DNA from: Pseudoflavitalea rhizosphaerae
Lineage (GTDB): Bacteria; Bacteroidota; Bacteroidia; Chitinophagales; Chitinophagaceae
Length of the DNA: 64,000 nt
Reading direction: 5' to 3'
NCBI RefSeq assembly: GCF_003991355.1
Contig: NZ_RCSU01000008.1
Span: forward strand, 1 to 64,000
The position numbers and the translations under genes were made by a program. Of this stretch, positions 52,084 through 61,693 are shown in pieces. Every line of letters starts with the position of its first letter. Within the stretch, counting starts at the first letter, position 1. The notes beneath the pieces were generated by a model. The model ran no database searches and was not told the origin of the DNA. It was given only the letters and a program-made list of their open reading frames with translations.

Positions 52084-53679
52084 TTACCATTCAGGATTTT
52101 GAATGAGCGCTTTGTTGAGCGACATTTCCGCGCTGGGGATGGGCAGCAGCAAGTGTCTTTCAGCAGCGTTTATGCCTGCCAGTGATGCCTTCAGTTTCCA
52201 TTCTGCAGGAGCGGTGGCGTTCACCTGGGCGCCAAGAATATTCATGGTGCTGAGATAGATGCCCCAGCGGATGAGGTCGAATTTTCTCAATGCTTCAAAA
52301 CCCAGTTCGTGTGTGCGTTCCATGCGAATGGCAGCCCTGAAATCATTCTGATCAAGTGCCGGTGTGAGCTCATACACCGCTGCAGGATCGGGAGGTGTGG
52401 TCAGTGTAAGACCGAATGCCCTTTTCCTGACTTCGTTGATGGCATTATAGGCTTCAGTGGTGGGGCCATTCAGTTCGTTCTCTGCTTCTGCATACATCAG
52501 CAGCACATCGGCATAACGCAACAATGGGAAGTTGATGGGTGAAGTATTCACGTTCTTGGGAGTGGCTTTTTCATATTCCCTTCTCCATTTGGCATTGCAG
52601 CGGTTGTAGATCTGTGATGCGCTGTAGTTCACTTTGGTGTTGGCAACACCGCCTACCGTTCCGTAGTAGAAAGGATTGATGGTCCAGTCACGGCGCAGAT
52701 CGCCTGCTTCAAATGAGTTATAGTAACTGGCCTGCACATGGAGCGCGCCATAGCTGTACCCGAAGTCCTTGCTACTGTTGGGAATGCCGGTGATAACGCC
52801 GATGGAGCCCTCCTCTTCCTGGCCTCCGGTTGACAGTTTACTGAATTCCACTTCCCAGAGACATTCTTTGATATCGTATGCGTCAGCAGAATGGTTGATG
52901 AAGATCTGTTTGTAATCGGGATTGAGTACATGTCCATTGGCTGGGTCCATTACTTTCTCCGCCCATTTTTTTGCTTCCGCAAATTTTTCGGTGTTCTTCA
53001 GCGGCTCTCCTGCCCATTTGAGGTTTACCCTGGCAAGGATACCCCAGGCGGTTGATTTGGTAACACGCCCGTTGTGTGCGTAAGTGCCGGAAGGAGGCAG
53101 CAGTTCGGCAGCTGCTTCCATATCCTTCACAATCTGCTCCATGATGGTAGCGGTAGCTGTACGGCCGATATTCACGTCCGTTGCATCCACCGGAGGTTTC
53201 AGGCGAAGCGGCACATCACCCCAGTTATTGGTGAGTACGAAATAATAATATGCCCTCAGGAAAAGAGCATCGCCTTTGGCGGCCTTGCGTTTAGCTTCGT
53301 CCATCACCAGGTCTGCATTGTCGATATTCTGCAGGAACATATTGGCCCTGTTGATGCCCTGGTAAAGCAGGTTCCACATATTATTGATACCACCGTGGGA
53401 GGCATCGTAGTTGTTGAAGGAAAGATCGATGGGCGATGAACTGAGGGAGTTGAAACCTTCGTCACTGATATCATTTTCGAATATCATTGTCCGTGAGTAA
53501 GTATTTGTCTTGCCCAACACATCATAAATGCCGGCCAGGGCGGTCATCACATCGGTCTCGTTCTTGAAATAGTTTTCGGGCGACACAAAGTCGGTAGGCA
53601 GTTTCTCGAGGAATTTCTTACAACCCACAGCACCGGTGAGGGTTGATAATGCAAGCAGGCTATAGATGATTCGTTTCAT
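52084..53679 (-). CDS. SusD/RagB-family glycan-binding lipoprotein
   Basis: This is a 531-residue protein with lipobox ALSTLTGAVGC, then KKFLEKLPTDFVSPENYFKNETD, the classical SusD start. TPR-like helices (KAAKGDALFLRAYYYFVLTNNWGDVPL) and the C-terminal EVRKRAF/RERTHELGFE-like RMERTHELGFEALRKFDLIRWG are canonical. It binds the polysaccharide at the cell surface and seals the SusC barrel. An in-frame start 12 bp upstream (53691) is possible; 53679 opens MKRIIYSLL. It is 20 bp after susC. Confidence 0.95.
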   Translation of the reverse strand: MKRIIYSLLALSTLTGAVGCKKFLEKLPTDFVSPENYFKNETDVMTALAGIYDVLGKTNTYSRTMIFENDISDEGFNSLSSSPIDLSFNNYDASHGGINNMWNLLYQGINRANMFLQNIDNADLVMDEAKRKAAKGDALFLRAYYYFVLTNNWGDVPLRLKPPVDATDVNIGRTATATIMEQIVKDMEAAAELLPPSGTYAHNGRVTKSTAWGILARVNLKWAGEPLKNTEKFAEAKKWAEKVMDPANGHVLNPDYKQIFINHSADAYDIKECLWEVEFSKLSTGGQEEEGSIGVITGIPNSSKDFGYSYGALHVQASYYNSFEAGDLRRDWTINPFYYGTVGGVANTKVNYSASQIYNRCNAKWRREYEKATPKNVNTSPINFPLLRYADVLLMYAEAENELNGPTTEAYNAINEVRKRAFGLTLTTPPDPAAVYELTPALDQNDFRAAIRMERTHELGFEALRKFDLIRWGIYLSTMNILGAQVNATAPAEWKLKASLAGINAAERHLLLPIPSAEMSLNKALIQNPEW

Positions 53680-53699
53680 AACGAAGTACATTTAATTGA

Positions 53700-56600
53700 T
53701 TAGAAAGTAGCGTTCAGACCAAAGACCATTGTTCTTGCCCTGGGGTAAGCAGAGTAATCGAAACCCGGAGTGAGTGCGGAGTTGCGCACAGATACTTCAG
53801 GATCGTAACCGCTATAGTTGGTCCAGGTGATCAGGTTCTGAGCGGTTGCGTACACGCGGATGGCGCTGATCTTTGCTTTCTTCAGGATCGCTGGTGAGAA
53901 GTTGTAACCCAGGCTCACGGTTTTGAGACGGAGGAAAGAACCGTCTTCCACCATACGGGTAGAATAGTACTTGCTCAGGGAGCCTTTGGCAACGGGGATC
54001 TTTGAGTCCTGGTTCTCGGGGCTCCATCGGTCTGCATAGTACGCATACTGGTTGGTGTTGAATTTGTAACCGGTTCCGAGCGCCCAGGTATTGGCATTGT
54101 AGATATCGTTTCCATAAGACCACTGGAACAATACGTTCAGGTCAAAATTCTTGTAGGCGAAATTGTTTGACCAACCACCGGTGTGAATGGGCAGCGGGTT
54201 GCCGATCACGGTGCGGTCGTTGTTATCGATCTGGTTATCTCCGTTGAGGTCTTTGTATTTGATATGACCTGGTTTGATGCTGGCGCGGTCCTGCCCGTTG
54301 TTGGGCACTGTTGATTTCAGGATATAGTTGTCGCCGATCTTATCGAAATCATCGTAATTGTAAACGCCATCCCATACATGTCCGTAGAACTGTGCAACGG
54401 GGTTATCCAAACGAGCGATATAGCCGGGGATCAATACCCAGTCGTCACCCCAGTACTGTGTGCTGAGCAGGGAGTATTCTCCTTCTGCCAGGGCCAGAAC
54501 TTTGTTGCGGTTGAAAGAGATATTGACACCGGAGGTCCAGCGGAAATCTTTGTTCTTAACGATATCGCCGGAGAGGTCGAATTCAAGACCTTCGTTCCTT
54601 ACTTTACCCATGTTCTTGAACTGGCGGCTGAATCCGGTATTGCCGGGGAGGCTGGCATTCAGCAGCAGATCAGGTGTAGTCTTACGGTATACGTCGGTGG
54701 TGAATCTCAGGCGACCAGCAAAGAATTCCAAATCGAGGCCGAGGTCGTATTGAGTTGTAGGCTCCCATTTCAGGTTTTCATTACCCATGCTGCTGGGATA
54801 GCTTCCATTATGTTGCTGGTTACCCCAGGAGTAACCTGCTGATATCGGTACGCTATAACCGGGGAAATAAGAGAAGTTGCCTACACCGTTGTTGCCGGTG
54901 ACACCCCAGCTGGCGCGCAGTTTGGCGTCTGACAGGAACCTGATCTGTTTCATCCAGTTCTCGGAGCCGAGTCGCCATGCGAAGGCTGCCGAAGGGAAAT
55001 AGCCCCACCTGTTCTTTTGTGCAAAACGGGATGAACCGTCTGCCCGGAAAGAGGCAGTGAACAGGTATTTGGAAAATAGCGTATAGTTGGCGCGGGCCAG
55101 TAATGAAGCCATACTCCATTCTGAACTGATGGAAGTGATGGAAAGCGGCATTCCCTCATCCAGGCCACTGAGGCCAAGGCCTTCACTGGGTAACTCTTTC
55201 GCATAAGCGCCGAAGGCGCTGCTTTTGCCACCCTGCATGGTGAAACCTCCCAGGAGGATCAGGTTATGTGCGGAGTTGAAACGCTGGTTCCAGGTAAGGG
55301 TATTCTCATTCAACCAGCTGGTGCTGTTGTAGAAGGTCAAACCTCCATTCACTTTATTATTGGTGGATGGGTTGCCGGAACGTGATTGCGAATTGTTGAA
55401 AACCTCACCGCGTGTGATGCCCCTGGTGTAACCACCGGTGGTTTTGAATTTCAGGTTGCGCAGGATGGAATATTCAGCATACCCGTTGGCAACGAGGTTT
55501 TCACTGAAGTTTTGACGCAACTCATTCTTCGTGGTAACGATGGGGTTATAACGATGTTCCTGCGAGGGCTCAATCTCAGGATCAGTTGGGGATTCCAACA
55601 AATCCACATCGGAGTTGAGCAGCGCAATGGGGCGGTAAGCCCAAACACTGAAGAGCAGGTTTAGCTCATGGTTGTAACCGGACGAGGAAGTGGGCGTACC
55701 CCAGGTTTTGGAATTGGCATAAGAGATATTGAAACCAACCTTGAGCTTATCGTTCACTTCATGGTCGATGGCCAGGCGTCCCTGCAATCTTTTGAAACCG
55801 GAATTGATCACAATCCCATCCTGACCAAGATAGCTACCTGATGCAGCCAGCTTTGTTTTTGCATTACCTCCGCTGATGCTGAGGTGATGGCTTTGCATGG
55901 GCGCCCTGCGCATGATCTGTTCTTCCCAGTCGATCCCTTTTATACTTTTATAATAATCCAGTGGCAAAGTGTCTTTGGCGCCGCCCTCATCAGTATATGC
56001 GAGATACAAAGTGGTAGCGAGGTCCGGATTGATCTCCTGTTGCAGTTTTACAAATTCGTAAGGGCTTAGCACATCCAGTCGTTTGTTACTTTCCTGCCAG
56101 CCGTAGTAAGTATTGTAGCTGATCTTTGTTTTACCGGCCTTCCCTCTTTTGGTGGTGATCACTACTACCCCGTTGGCGCCGCGTGCGCCATAGATGGCGG
56201 TGGCGGATGCATCTTTCAGGATATCGATGGATTCTATGTCTGCTGGATCAATGGCATTGATGATATTGGCGGACTCACTTCCGGGATCTTCCATGGGGAA
56301 TCCGTCTATCACGTACAGCGGGCTGTTGCTCTGTGTTACGGAGTTACCACCGCGGATCACCACGTTGATGGATGAACCGGGTTTACCTTCGGATGAAACC
56401 ACCTGCACACCGGCAATACGGCCTGCGAGCGCTTCATCGAAAGATTTCACAGGAGCTTTCTGCAGATCGGCAATATTGATACTGCCTACAGAACCTGTGA
56501 GGTCTTTCCGGCGAACCTGCCCATATCCCACTACCACCACGTCTTTCAGTGATTGCGGGTCCCGGGTCATGTTCACAGTGTAGTTTCCGGCTTTGGTGAA

Positions 56601-56855
56601 ATTCACGTCCCTGGACAAATAGCCTGCACTGGTGAACACCAGGATGCCGGGCAGTTTGGGGATTGTGATGGAGTAATTTCCCTGGTCGTCGGTTACAGTT
56701 CCGGTTTTGGTGTCTTTGATCATTACAGATACGCCAGGCAATGGATCGCCATCTTCTCCGAGGACTTTACCTGTGATCTTTGCCTGTTGCGTCTGCGACC
56801 AGACAAGCTGCGTGGAAAGCAAAAGCAGCAACAACAGATACGCTGTACGTTTCAT
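53700..56855 (-). CDS. SusC/RagA-family TonB-dependent glycan importer
   Basis: This is a 1051-residue protein. The signal peptide MKRTAYLLLLLLLSTQLVWS is followed by a carboxypeptidase-like domain (ITGKVLGEDGDPLPGVSVMIKD), the TonB-box-like LKDVVVVGYGQ, the plug (VVIRGGNSVTQSNSPLYVIDGFP, SIDILKDASATAIYGARGANGVV) and a barrel ending MVFGLNATF. The unit imports oligosaccharides into the periplasm for GH20 and the esterases. An in-frame extension to 56912 would overlap the preceding gene; ATG 56855 is chosen. The gap to the FAD gene is 53 bp. Confidence 0.96.
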   Translation of the reverse strand: MKRTAYLLLLLLLSTQLVWSQTQQAKITGKVLGEDGDPLPGVSVMIKDTKTGTVTDDQGNYSITIPKLPGILVFTSAGYLSRDVNFTKAGNYTVNMTRDPQSLKDVVVVGYGQVRRKDLTGSVGSINIADLQKAPVKSFDEALAGRIAGVQVVSSEGKPGSSINVVIRGGNSVTQSNSPLYVIDGFPMEDPGSESANIINAIDPADIESIDILKDASATAIYGARGANGVVVITTKRGKAGKTKISYNTYYGWQESNKRLDVLSPYEFVKLQQEINPDLATTLYLAYTDEGGAKDTLPLDYYKSIKGIDWEEQIMRRAPMQSHHLSISGGNAKTKLAASGSYLGQDGIVINSGFKRLQGRLAIDHEVNDKLKVGFNISYANSKTWGTPTSSSGYNHELNLLFSVWAYRPIALLNSDVDLLESPTDPEIEPSQEHRYNPIVTTKNELRQNFSENLVANGYAEYSILRNLKFKTTGGYTRGITRGEVFNNSQSRSGNPSTNNKVNGGLTFYNSTSWLNENTLTWNQRFNSAHNLILLGGFTMQGGKSSAFGAYAKELPSEGLGLSGLDEGMPLSITSISSEWSMASLLARANYTLFSKYLFTASFRADGSSRFAQKNRWGYFPSAAFAWRLGSENWMKQIRFLSDAKLRASWGVTGNNGVGNFSYFPGYSVPISAGYSWGNQQHNGSYPSSMGNENLKWEPTTQYDLGLDLEFFAGRLRFTTDVYRKTTPDLLLNASLPGNTGFSRQFKNMGKVRNEGLEFDLSGDIVKNKDFRWTSGVNISFNRNKVLALAEGEYSLLSTQYWGDDWVLIPGYIARLDNPVAQFYGHVWDGVYNYDDFDKIGDNYILKSTVPNNGQDRASIKPGHIKYKDLNGDNQIDNNDRTVIGNPLPIHTGGWSNNFAYKNFDLNVLFQWSYGNDIYNANTWALGTGYKFNTNQYAYYADRWSPENQDSKIPVAKGSLSKYYSTRMVEDGSFLRLKTVSLGYNFSPAILKKAKISAIRVYATAQNLITWTNYSGYDPEVSVRNSALTPGFDYSAYPRARTMVFGLNATF

Positions 56856-56908
56856 AAAGCAATCGTGTTTAATCGTGAAATGAAAATGCGTTGGTGTTAG
56901 TTTGGTAT

Positions 56909-58855
56909 TCATTTTACTCTGGGATAGCCTTTGTGGTCAATCTCTCTTGCGAAGGGATTGGCCAGGTGATCAATCATTACAGCCAGTTCAGCCCTGGTAA
57001 TGGCGCGGGTAAGGTTGAAATTGGAAAGGTTCCATTGAGTCCAGGCTGTAGAAAGCCTGTTATTAAAGTCTGCTTCGGATGTTGGAGCCGGCTTGAAATT
57101 TCCGGCAGCGGGGTATTGTTTCAGGTATTCATAGAGGTAAGAGGATGCAAGCCCGATGGTAAGCGGACGGAAGGATTCTGCGCTGTCTGCGCTTACTGTT
57201 CTCTGTTGTTCCCTGCCCTGGTCAGGCAGCGTACCGGTGAACACGGCCCAGTCCTTCACAAAACTGTTAGCGTTGGCGATCGAATCCGGGTAGAACCAGG
57301 TTTGATTGGCCCATTTGTAAGCGATGCCTGTCCCTTTAAGGACACCGGTGGCGCCTATGCGCTGGATGGCGGCAAAATGCGGATGTCCGTATGGCACGTC
57401 GATATAAGGCATGAGATAGGCGCCTGCATTAAGCAGCTCTCTCTGTACGGCGCGCACACTTACTTTGCCAGGTGTGGTATGTTGTTGCACAGTGAGCGCG
57501 GCCAGTACGCCTGCTGCCTGACCGGTCAGCAGCACACAGGGTTGCAGGCGGGTAGTGCCATTCACCACATTGCTCACACTGATGCCTTTTTCCGCAATGA
57601 TCAGTCCCTTCCCTTTTTCAGGGATCAGCGCTCCCAGCGGAACAGAGAAAGATGGAACGGGATAGAACTCCAGGTGCTGCGGAGCAGAAGGATTCTTTTT
57701 ATGGTGATGATCGATGGGATAATCGCCCACGGAAATACTTGTCCGGTATAACGGCGCACCATAATCGAAAGGCTCAGCCAGGTGTCGCATGGTATAACGA
57801 ACGATGCCGCGTACACGCCTGCCTTCACGATAGTATGGGATCAGCGCAAAGCGATCTTCCGTAGGAAATTCATCATTGGTGAGACCGAGATGCTTATAAC
57901 CCAGCTGATGCTGGATAAAATAGATGAATCTCCAGGTGGTGGCTTTCGCTTTTTCCAGTTCTTTAGTACGTTGTTCGGGCGTCAGCTCCACGATATTGAG
58001 ATAAGTGTCGTTACCGGCCTTGGGCCAGTTGAGCAGGTATTTGTTGTTGGGCAGCTTCGCGTATTCCAGCATGGTCTTGCTGTTGACGGTAGGCGCCGGT
58101 TTGGTGGAGTCGATATAATAATCCGTGCAGGCGCCATCGAACTCTGCGGGATCATAGCCGGCGGGTTTGGCGATGGTGCAGTCTGCTGCGGGGCCATAAT
58201 CTTTCAGGATGGCAACGTAAGTAAGGTCCTGCACCACATCGTTGGTTTCTGTGATGCCCACTGTTTCTCCGGTGAGAGATCCTGCTTCCATGCCGAGATC
58301 GTAAGGAACTTTGGCGCTGGCGAAAGCATCGCCCATTTCTGTGGCGTCGATGGTAACGGCGGCTGAAATGGTAAGCGTTTGTTTTTTATTGTTGATGAAC
58401 CTGGCTCCGGTAATGGTCCTGCCTTTTTTGATCGTTCTCTCAAAGCGCCATCCATAGCGGATATCCAGCGTTTTAAGGGGCGCAGCCATCGCTTTGAGGA
58501 TACTGTCGGCCACGCGTGGCTCAAACTGGGTATTGCTCACCCAGCCTGTTTCAACGGCGGCAGGTCCTCCATATACTTTGTAGAGTTGATCGCGGAATTC
58601 GCGCCAGATGCCGGATGGAAGGCGGTGATTGCCATCGGTGGCGGATACGCCTGCTGCTGAGAGCATGCCTCCCAGCCAGGGAGTTTCTTCCACCAGTATA
58701 ACAGGTACGTTCATACGCGCAGCCTGGATAGCTGCGGCAGTGCCACCGGTTCCCCCTCCTATCACCAGCACTTTGGTGCTGAGTTTTTGCTGGGCATTGG
58801 CAGACATCATTCCAAAAATCAGCGCGCTTACTACAGTATACTTCTTTACAAACAT
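56909..58855 (-). CDS. Secreted FAD-dependent oxidoreductase (FAD_oxidored type)
   Basis: This is a 648-residue protein with a signal peptide (YTVVSALIFGMMSANAQ). The FAD loop VLVIGGGTGGTAAAIQAARM is followed by VEETPWLGGMLSAAG and ATEMGDAFA; GLIIAEKGISVSNVVNG and LLTGQAAGVLAAL complete the FAD fold. The C-terminal roughly 90 residues read LSNFNLTRAITRAELAVMIDHLANPF, like a single S-layer-homology helix pair. Periplasmic oxidoreductases of this type recur in PULs; the sugar substrate is unknown. It is 33 bp from the GHL10 gene. Confidence 0.85.
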   Translation of the reverse strand: MFVKKYTVVSALIFGMMSANAQQKLSTKVLVIGGGTGGTAAAIQAARMNVPVILVEETPWLGGMLSAAGVSATDGNHRLPSGIWREFRDQLYKVYGGPAAVETGWVSNTQFEPRVADSILKAMAAPLKTLDIRYGWRFERTIKKGRTITGARFINNKKQTLTISAAVTIDATEMGDAFASAKVPYDLGMEAGSLTGETVGITETNDVVQDLTYVAILKDYGPAADCTIAKPAGYDPAEFDGACTDYYIDSTKPAPTVNSKTMLEYAKLPNNKYLLNWPKAGNDTYLNIVELTPEQRTKELEKAKATTWRFIYFIQHQLGYKHLGLTNDEFPTEDRFALIPYYREGRRVRGIVRYTMRHLAEPFDYGAPLYRTSISVGDYPIDHHHKKNPSAPQHLEFYPVPSFSVPLGALIPEKGKGLIIAEKGISVSNVVNGTTRLQPCVLLTGQAAGVLAALTVQQHTTPGKVSVRAVQRELLNAGAYLMPYIDVPYGHPHFAAIQRIGATGVLKGTGIAYKWANQTWFYPDSIANANSFVKDWAVFTGTLPDQGREQQRTVSADSAESFRPLTIGLASSYLYEYLKQYPAAGNFKPAPTSEADFNNRLSTAWTQWNLSNFNLTRAITRAELAVMIDHLANPFAREIDHKGYPRVK

Positions 58856-58888
58856 GGCTTACAGATCAATTGGGTTTAGGCAATAAAA

Positions 58889-60181
58889 CTATTTTCCGGT
58901 TACCTGTTGAATGGCATCCCACCAGTTGCGCTGTACTATGTGCACCAGGTCGAATATCATCAGGCCATTGGTCTTATCCATACACATCTGCATGGCCTTG
59001 ATGAACTGTTCTTTATTCTTCTCATATTGTTCAACATACAATCCTCCGAGTACAGGGGCTGCGCCTTTGGTAAGCTCCATCGCCCTTTCGGCCGAGCCTT
59101 CCACGGAATACACTGGCGAACGTTGTGTACTCATGCCGGCCTCTGTTCTGGCCGCGCGGTAGGTATTGGACCGATGTACTTCTTCTTTACTCACTTCATA
59201 GTAGTAGCAGCCGGTGGTGTAGAGGTCTAACAGCTCCGCATAACCGTATTGCTGGTATTTGGGAGTGGCCCAGCTGTATTCCTTCGCTGCATCGAACCTG
59301 TTGCTGGCCCAGTTCACACCTACTTCATAATAGGTAGGATACCAGGCGCCGGTATAATCACCGAAAATTATTTTCTTGTTCGCTTTCTTCGCTGTTTTTC
59401 TCGCATCCACAAAGAACTTGTAGATCACGGACGCTCTCCATTCGATCCATTGCTTGTAAAGCGGACCGGGAGTTTTAACAGACTTGCCATCTTTCTTCGT
59501 ATAGCTGTATACGTCAGCGGGAAAATTGGCCACTTTCTTTCCGATGTATTTCTCGAACAATTTCCTGGAAACATTGGAGAAATCAGCTTCAAAGCCATCA
59601 TATCTAACCCTGTCCAGGATCACGCCATCCAGTGCCGGATGCTGTTTGATCAGTTCATTCAAGAGGTTAAGCTGGTACTTTTGAACTTCCGGGTTGGCGG
59701 GATTCAGCATGCCGCTATATTTGGATTTGATGGCGGAGATCTTTGTCAGGCCAGTGTCCAGGTAATTGATGGATTGCCATTCCGGGTATTGCTCGTAGAT
59801 GATACCCTTATTGAAGTGATTGTGGCCGCCGGAGAATACGTTGATGCTGGCGTGCACGGTAAGACCGAGCTGATGTCCTTCATCGATGAAGGTTTGCAGG
59901 AAATTGAGGTCCTGCGGCATTTTGTGGCCCTGCCATTCTCCCAGGTAAGGCGCGTATTTACTTTTCCAGAGAACGAAGCCCGTAATAGGCTTTACGTCCA
60001 CAACGATATCGGTCACCCCTGCCTGTTTGGATTTGGTCAGGTAGAATTTGATGGAATCAGCGGATGATAATCTTTTATAGTTGGCATGCGCATCAAACCA
60101 GAGCATCACACGCTTCTGTGCGGAAGTGGTAAGTCCGGTTATGATCAGCAGCAGTATCAGCAGTGGTTTGCGGGGCATCAT
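58889..60181 (-). CDS. GHL10-like glycoside hydrolase (DUF187-type TIM barrel)
   Basis: This is a 430-residue protein. The signal peptide (MMPRKPLLILLLIITGLTTSAQ) is followed by KRVMLWFDAHANYKRL, AGVTDIVVDVKPITGFVLWKS, LGLTVHASINVFSGG and HPALDGVILDRVRYDG, the barrel strands of the GHL10/DUF187 group, with acidic residues at the strand ends. The true activity of the group is largely undefined. ATG 60181 overlaps the AGE stop as ATGA; the longer in-frame version (60322) would run deep into the AGE gene. A glycosidase acting in the periplasm is expected. Confidence 0.78.
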   Translation of the reverse strand: MMPRKPLLILLLIITGLTTSAQKRVMLWFDAHANYKRLSSADSIKFYLTKSKQAGVTDIVVDVKPITGFVLWKSKYAPYLGEWQGHKMPQDLNFLQTFIDEGHQLGLTVHASINVFSGGHNHFNKGIIYEQYPEWQSINYLDTGLTKISAIKSKYSGMLNPANPEVQKYQLNLLNELIKQHPALDGVILDRVRYDGFEADFSNVSRKLFEKYIGKKVANFPADVYSYTKKDGKSVKTPGPLYKQWIEWRASVIYKFFVDARKTAKKANKKIIFGDYTGAWYPTYYEVGVNWASNRFDAAKEYSWATPKYQQYGYAELLDLYTTGCYYYEVSKEEVHRSNTYRAARTEAGMSTQRSPVYSVEGSAERAMELTKGAAPVLGGLYVEQYEKNKEQFIKAMQMCMDKTNGLMIFDLVHIVQRNWWDAIQQVTGK

Positions 60182-61428
60182 TGTGCGTTGTTTTTTTGTT
60201 GAATCTTTTCCATCGTTTGCCAAACCTGGAACAGGGCTCTCGGAACATGGAAGCATCCTTTCCATTTTCCCCCTTTGAGCGGCAGGAAGGCTTCTCCTCT
60301 CCTGTTTAGGTAACCGAACCATTCGCCATGCTCAGGGTCTTTAAAATGTTTCCAGGTGTATGCATGCACTTTATTGAACCATTCAGCGCAGGCCGCATCA
60401 CCTGTATGCATATACGCTTTAGCCAGGGCCACCAGCGCTTCCACATGCACCCACCAGAGTTTCTGGTCCCATTCCAGTTGCTGGAGAGGATTTCCCTTGA
60501 TGTCAAGGAAATAGTACAGCCCGCCAAACTCCTTGTCCCACCCATATTCCAGGGTGTTGAGCATGATGCCGGCAGCTTTGCGGATAAGCGATTTGTCGCC
60601 CAGTCTTTCACCGAGGTCCATAATGAACCACATGGCTTCGATAGCATGACCGGGATTGATCAGTCTTCCTTCGAAGCTGTCTGAGAAGCTCCCATCCGGG
60701 TTCACATTCTCCAGTATCAGTCCATGTTCAGGTTGATAAAAAACATCCATCACATCCTGGATCACTGTCGGAATAAAGCTGTTAACCCTTTCTGCTCCCA
60801 GGATATGTTCCATTTCGAGGCTAAGGTTGCTCAGGATCATAGGAAGGCTGAAATTCCTGAGGGGTCTGGTTCCGGGATATGCTTTATTGTAAGATCCTTT
60901 CCAGTTGTGTTGTCTGCGGATAATGTGCGCAAAGGTATCTAATGCAATTTGTTTATATCGCGGGTTTGGATCGGCTTTATCCATAGCTGCAAAGGCCATG
61001 GTAGCAAATGCATCACTGAAAATATTGTAGGGCTGGACCAGCGGTTGGCCGTCTGCAGTGAGGGAGAAATACCAGTTGCCTTCGGCATCGCGACCAAATT
61101 TTTCCAGGAAATCCGCGCCATGTTTCGCAAAGTCGAGCCATTCGGGATGCTGTTGGATCTGTTTGTACATGTATGCGAAGCACCAAACCTGGCGGCCCTG
61201 TAACCAGATGAATTTATCGGTGTCGTATACACGACCATTGCGATCGAGACAGGTGAAATAACCGCCGTTCACGGCGTCTTTGCTATGTTCCATCCAGAAC
61301 GGAAGGATATTATCGAGGAGCTCGTTCTTGTATTGTGCTGCGTAAAGGATAGGATCGAAGGCAAAATTCTCCGTTGCTGCTTCCTGCACCAGTTCTTTTT
61401 CCATATTTCTGTTTGTGCTGCCGTTCAT
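60178..61428 (-). CDS. AGE-family N-acylglucosamine 2-epimerase
   Basis: This is a 416-residue (alpha/alpha)6 barrel with family landmarks WLQGRQVWCFAYMY, FSLPMILSNLSLEM, RLINPGHAIEAMWF, KLWWVHVEALVALAK and GGKWKGCFHVPRAL, the last two carrying the catalytic His residues. The pattern is closer to renin-binding/GlcNAc 2-epimerase than to cellobiose epimerase, so interconversion of GlcNAc and ManNAc in the cytoplasm is the likely reaction. There is no signal peptide. It is the first gene of the PUL, after a 265-bp divergent control region. A second Met 24 bp downstream (MEKELV) is an alternative start. Confidence 0.85.
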   Translation of the reverse strand: MNGSTNRNMEKELVQEAATENFAFDPILYAAQYKNELLDNILPFWMEHSKDAVNGGYFTCLDRNGRVYDTDKFIWLQGRQVWCFAYMYKQIQQHPEWLDFAKHGADFLEKFGRDAEGNWYFSLTADGQPLVQPYNIFSDAFATMAFAAMDKADPNPRYKQIALDTFAHIIRRQHNWKGSYNKAYPGTRPLRNFSLPMILSNLSLEMEHILGAERVNSFIPTVIQDVMDVFYQPEHGLILENVNPDGSFSDSFEGRLINPGHAIEAMWFIMDLGERLGDKSLIRKAAGIMLNTLEYGWDKEFGGLYYFLDIKGNPLQQLEWDQKLWWVHVEALVALAKAYMHTGDAACAEWFNKVHAYTWKHFKDPEHGEWFGYLNRRGEAFLPLKGGKWKGCFHVPRALFQVWQTMEKIQQKNNAQ

Positions 61429-61461
61429 GAGATACCAGTGAATGATTTAAGATTGATGCGA

Positions 61462-61495
61462 CTAAATTATTAAAATAATTATCACTTAACTCAAA
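61462..61495 (-). promoter_or_regulatory. PUL promoter with overlapping inverted-repeat operator
   Basis: On the minus strand TTTG (61495-61492) is followed after 22 bp by TAATTTAG (61469-61462), one mismatch from TAnnTTTG. The exact inverted repeat AATTATT-AA-AATAATT (61465-61480) lies between and overlaps the -7 element. Its TTATT/AATAA halves resemble the operator of E. coli NagC, a ROK repressor, and a ROK gene lies opposite. Binding here would block the operon. Confidence 0.45.
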
Positions 61496-61693
61496 CTTAA
61501 TAAAAAAAATTATTTACTGCCGGAAAATGAAACGGGATCATGACAAGTATGGTGCGTTGGATACAGGGGATTGAGGAGATCTCTGATCGGGACCAGCGGT
61601 GCTGCCGCTGGTTATTGCGGGGAACTGCTGGAGGTTTTGCAGGGAATTTGTATTTTTACCCAGAGCTTCTTAATATTTTTTATTAATTGATCA

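Noticed and set aside
41058-61428. Assignment of the PUL as a sialic acid catabolic locus
   Set aside because: AGE, SGNH esterases, GH20 and symporter would fit, but neither a GH33 sialidase nor a neuraminate lyase is encoded here, so the wider aminosugar reading is safer.
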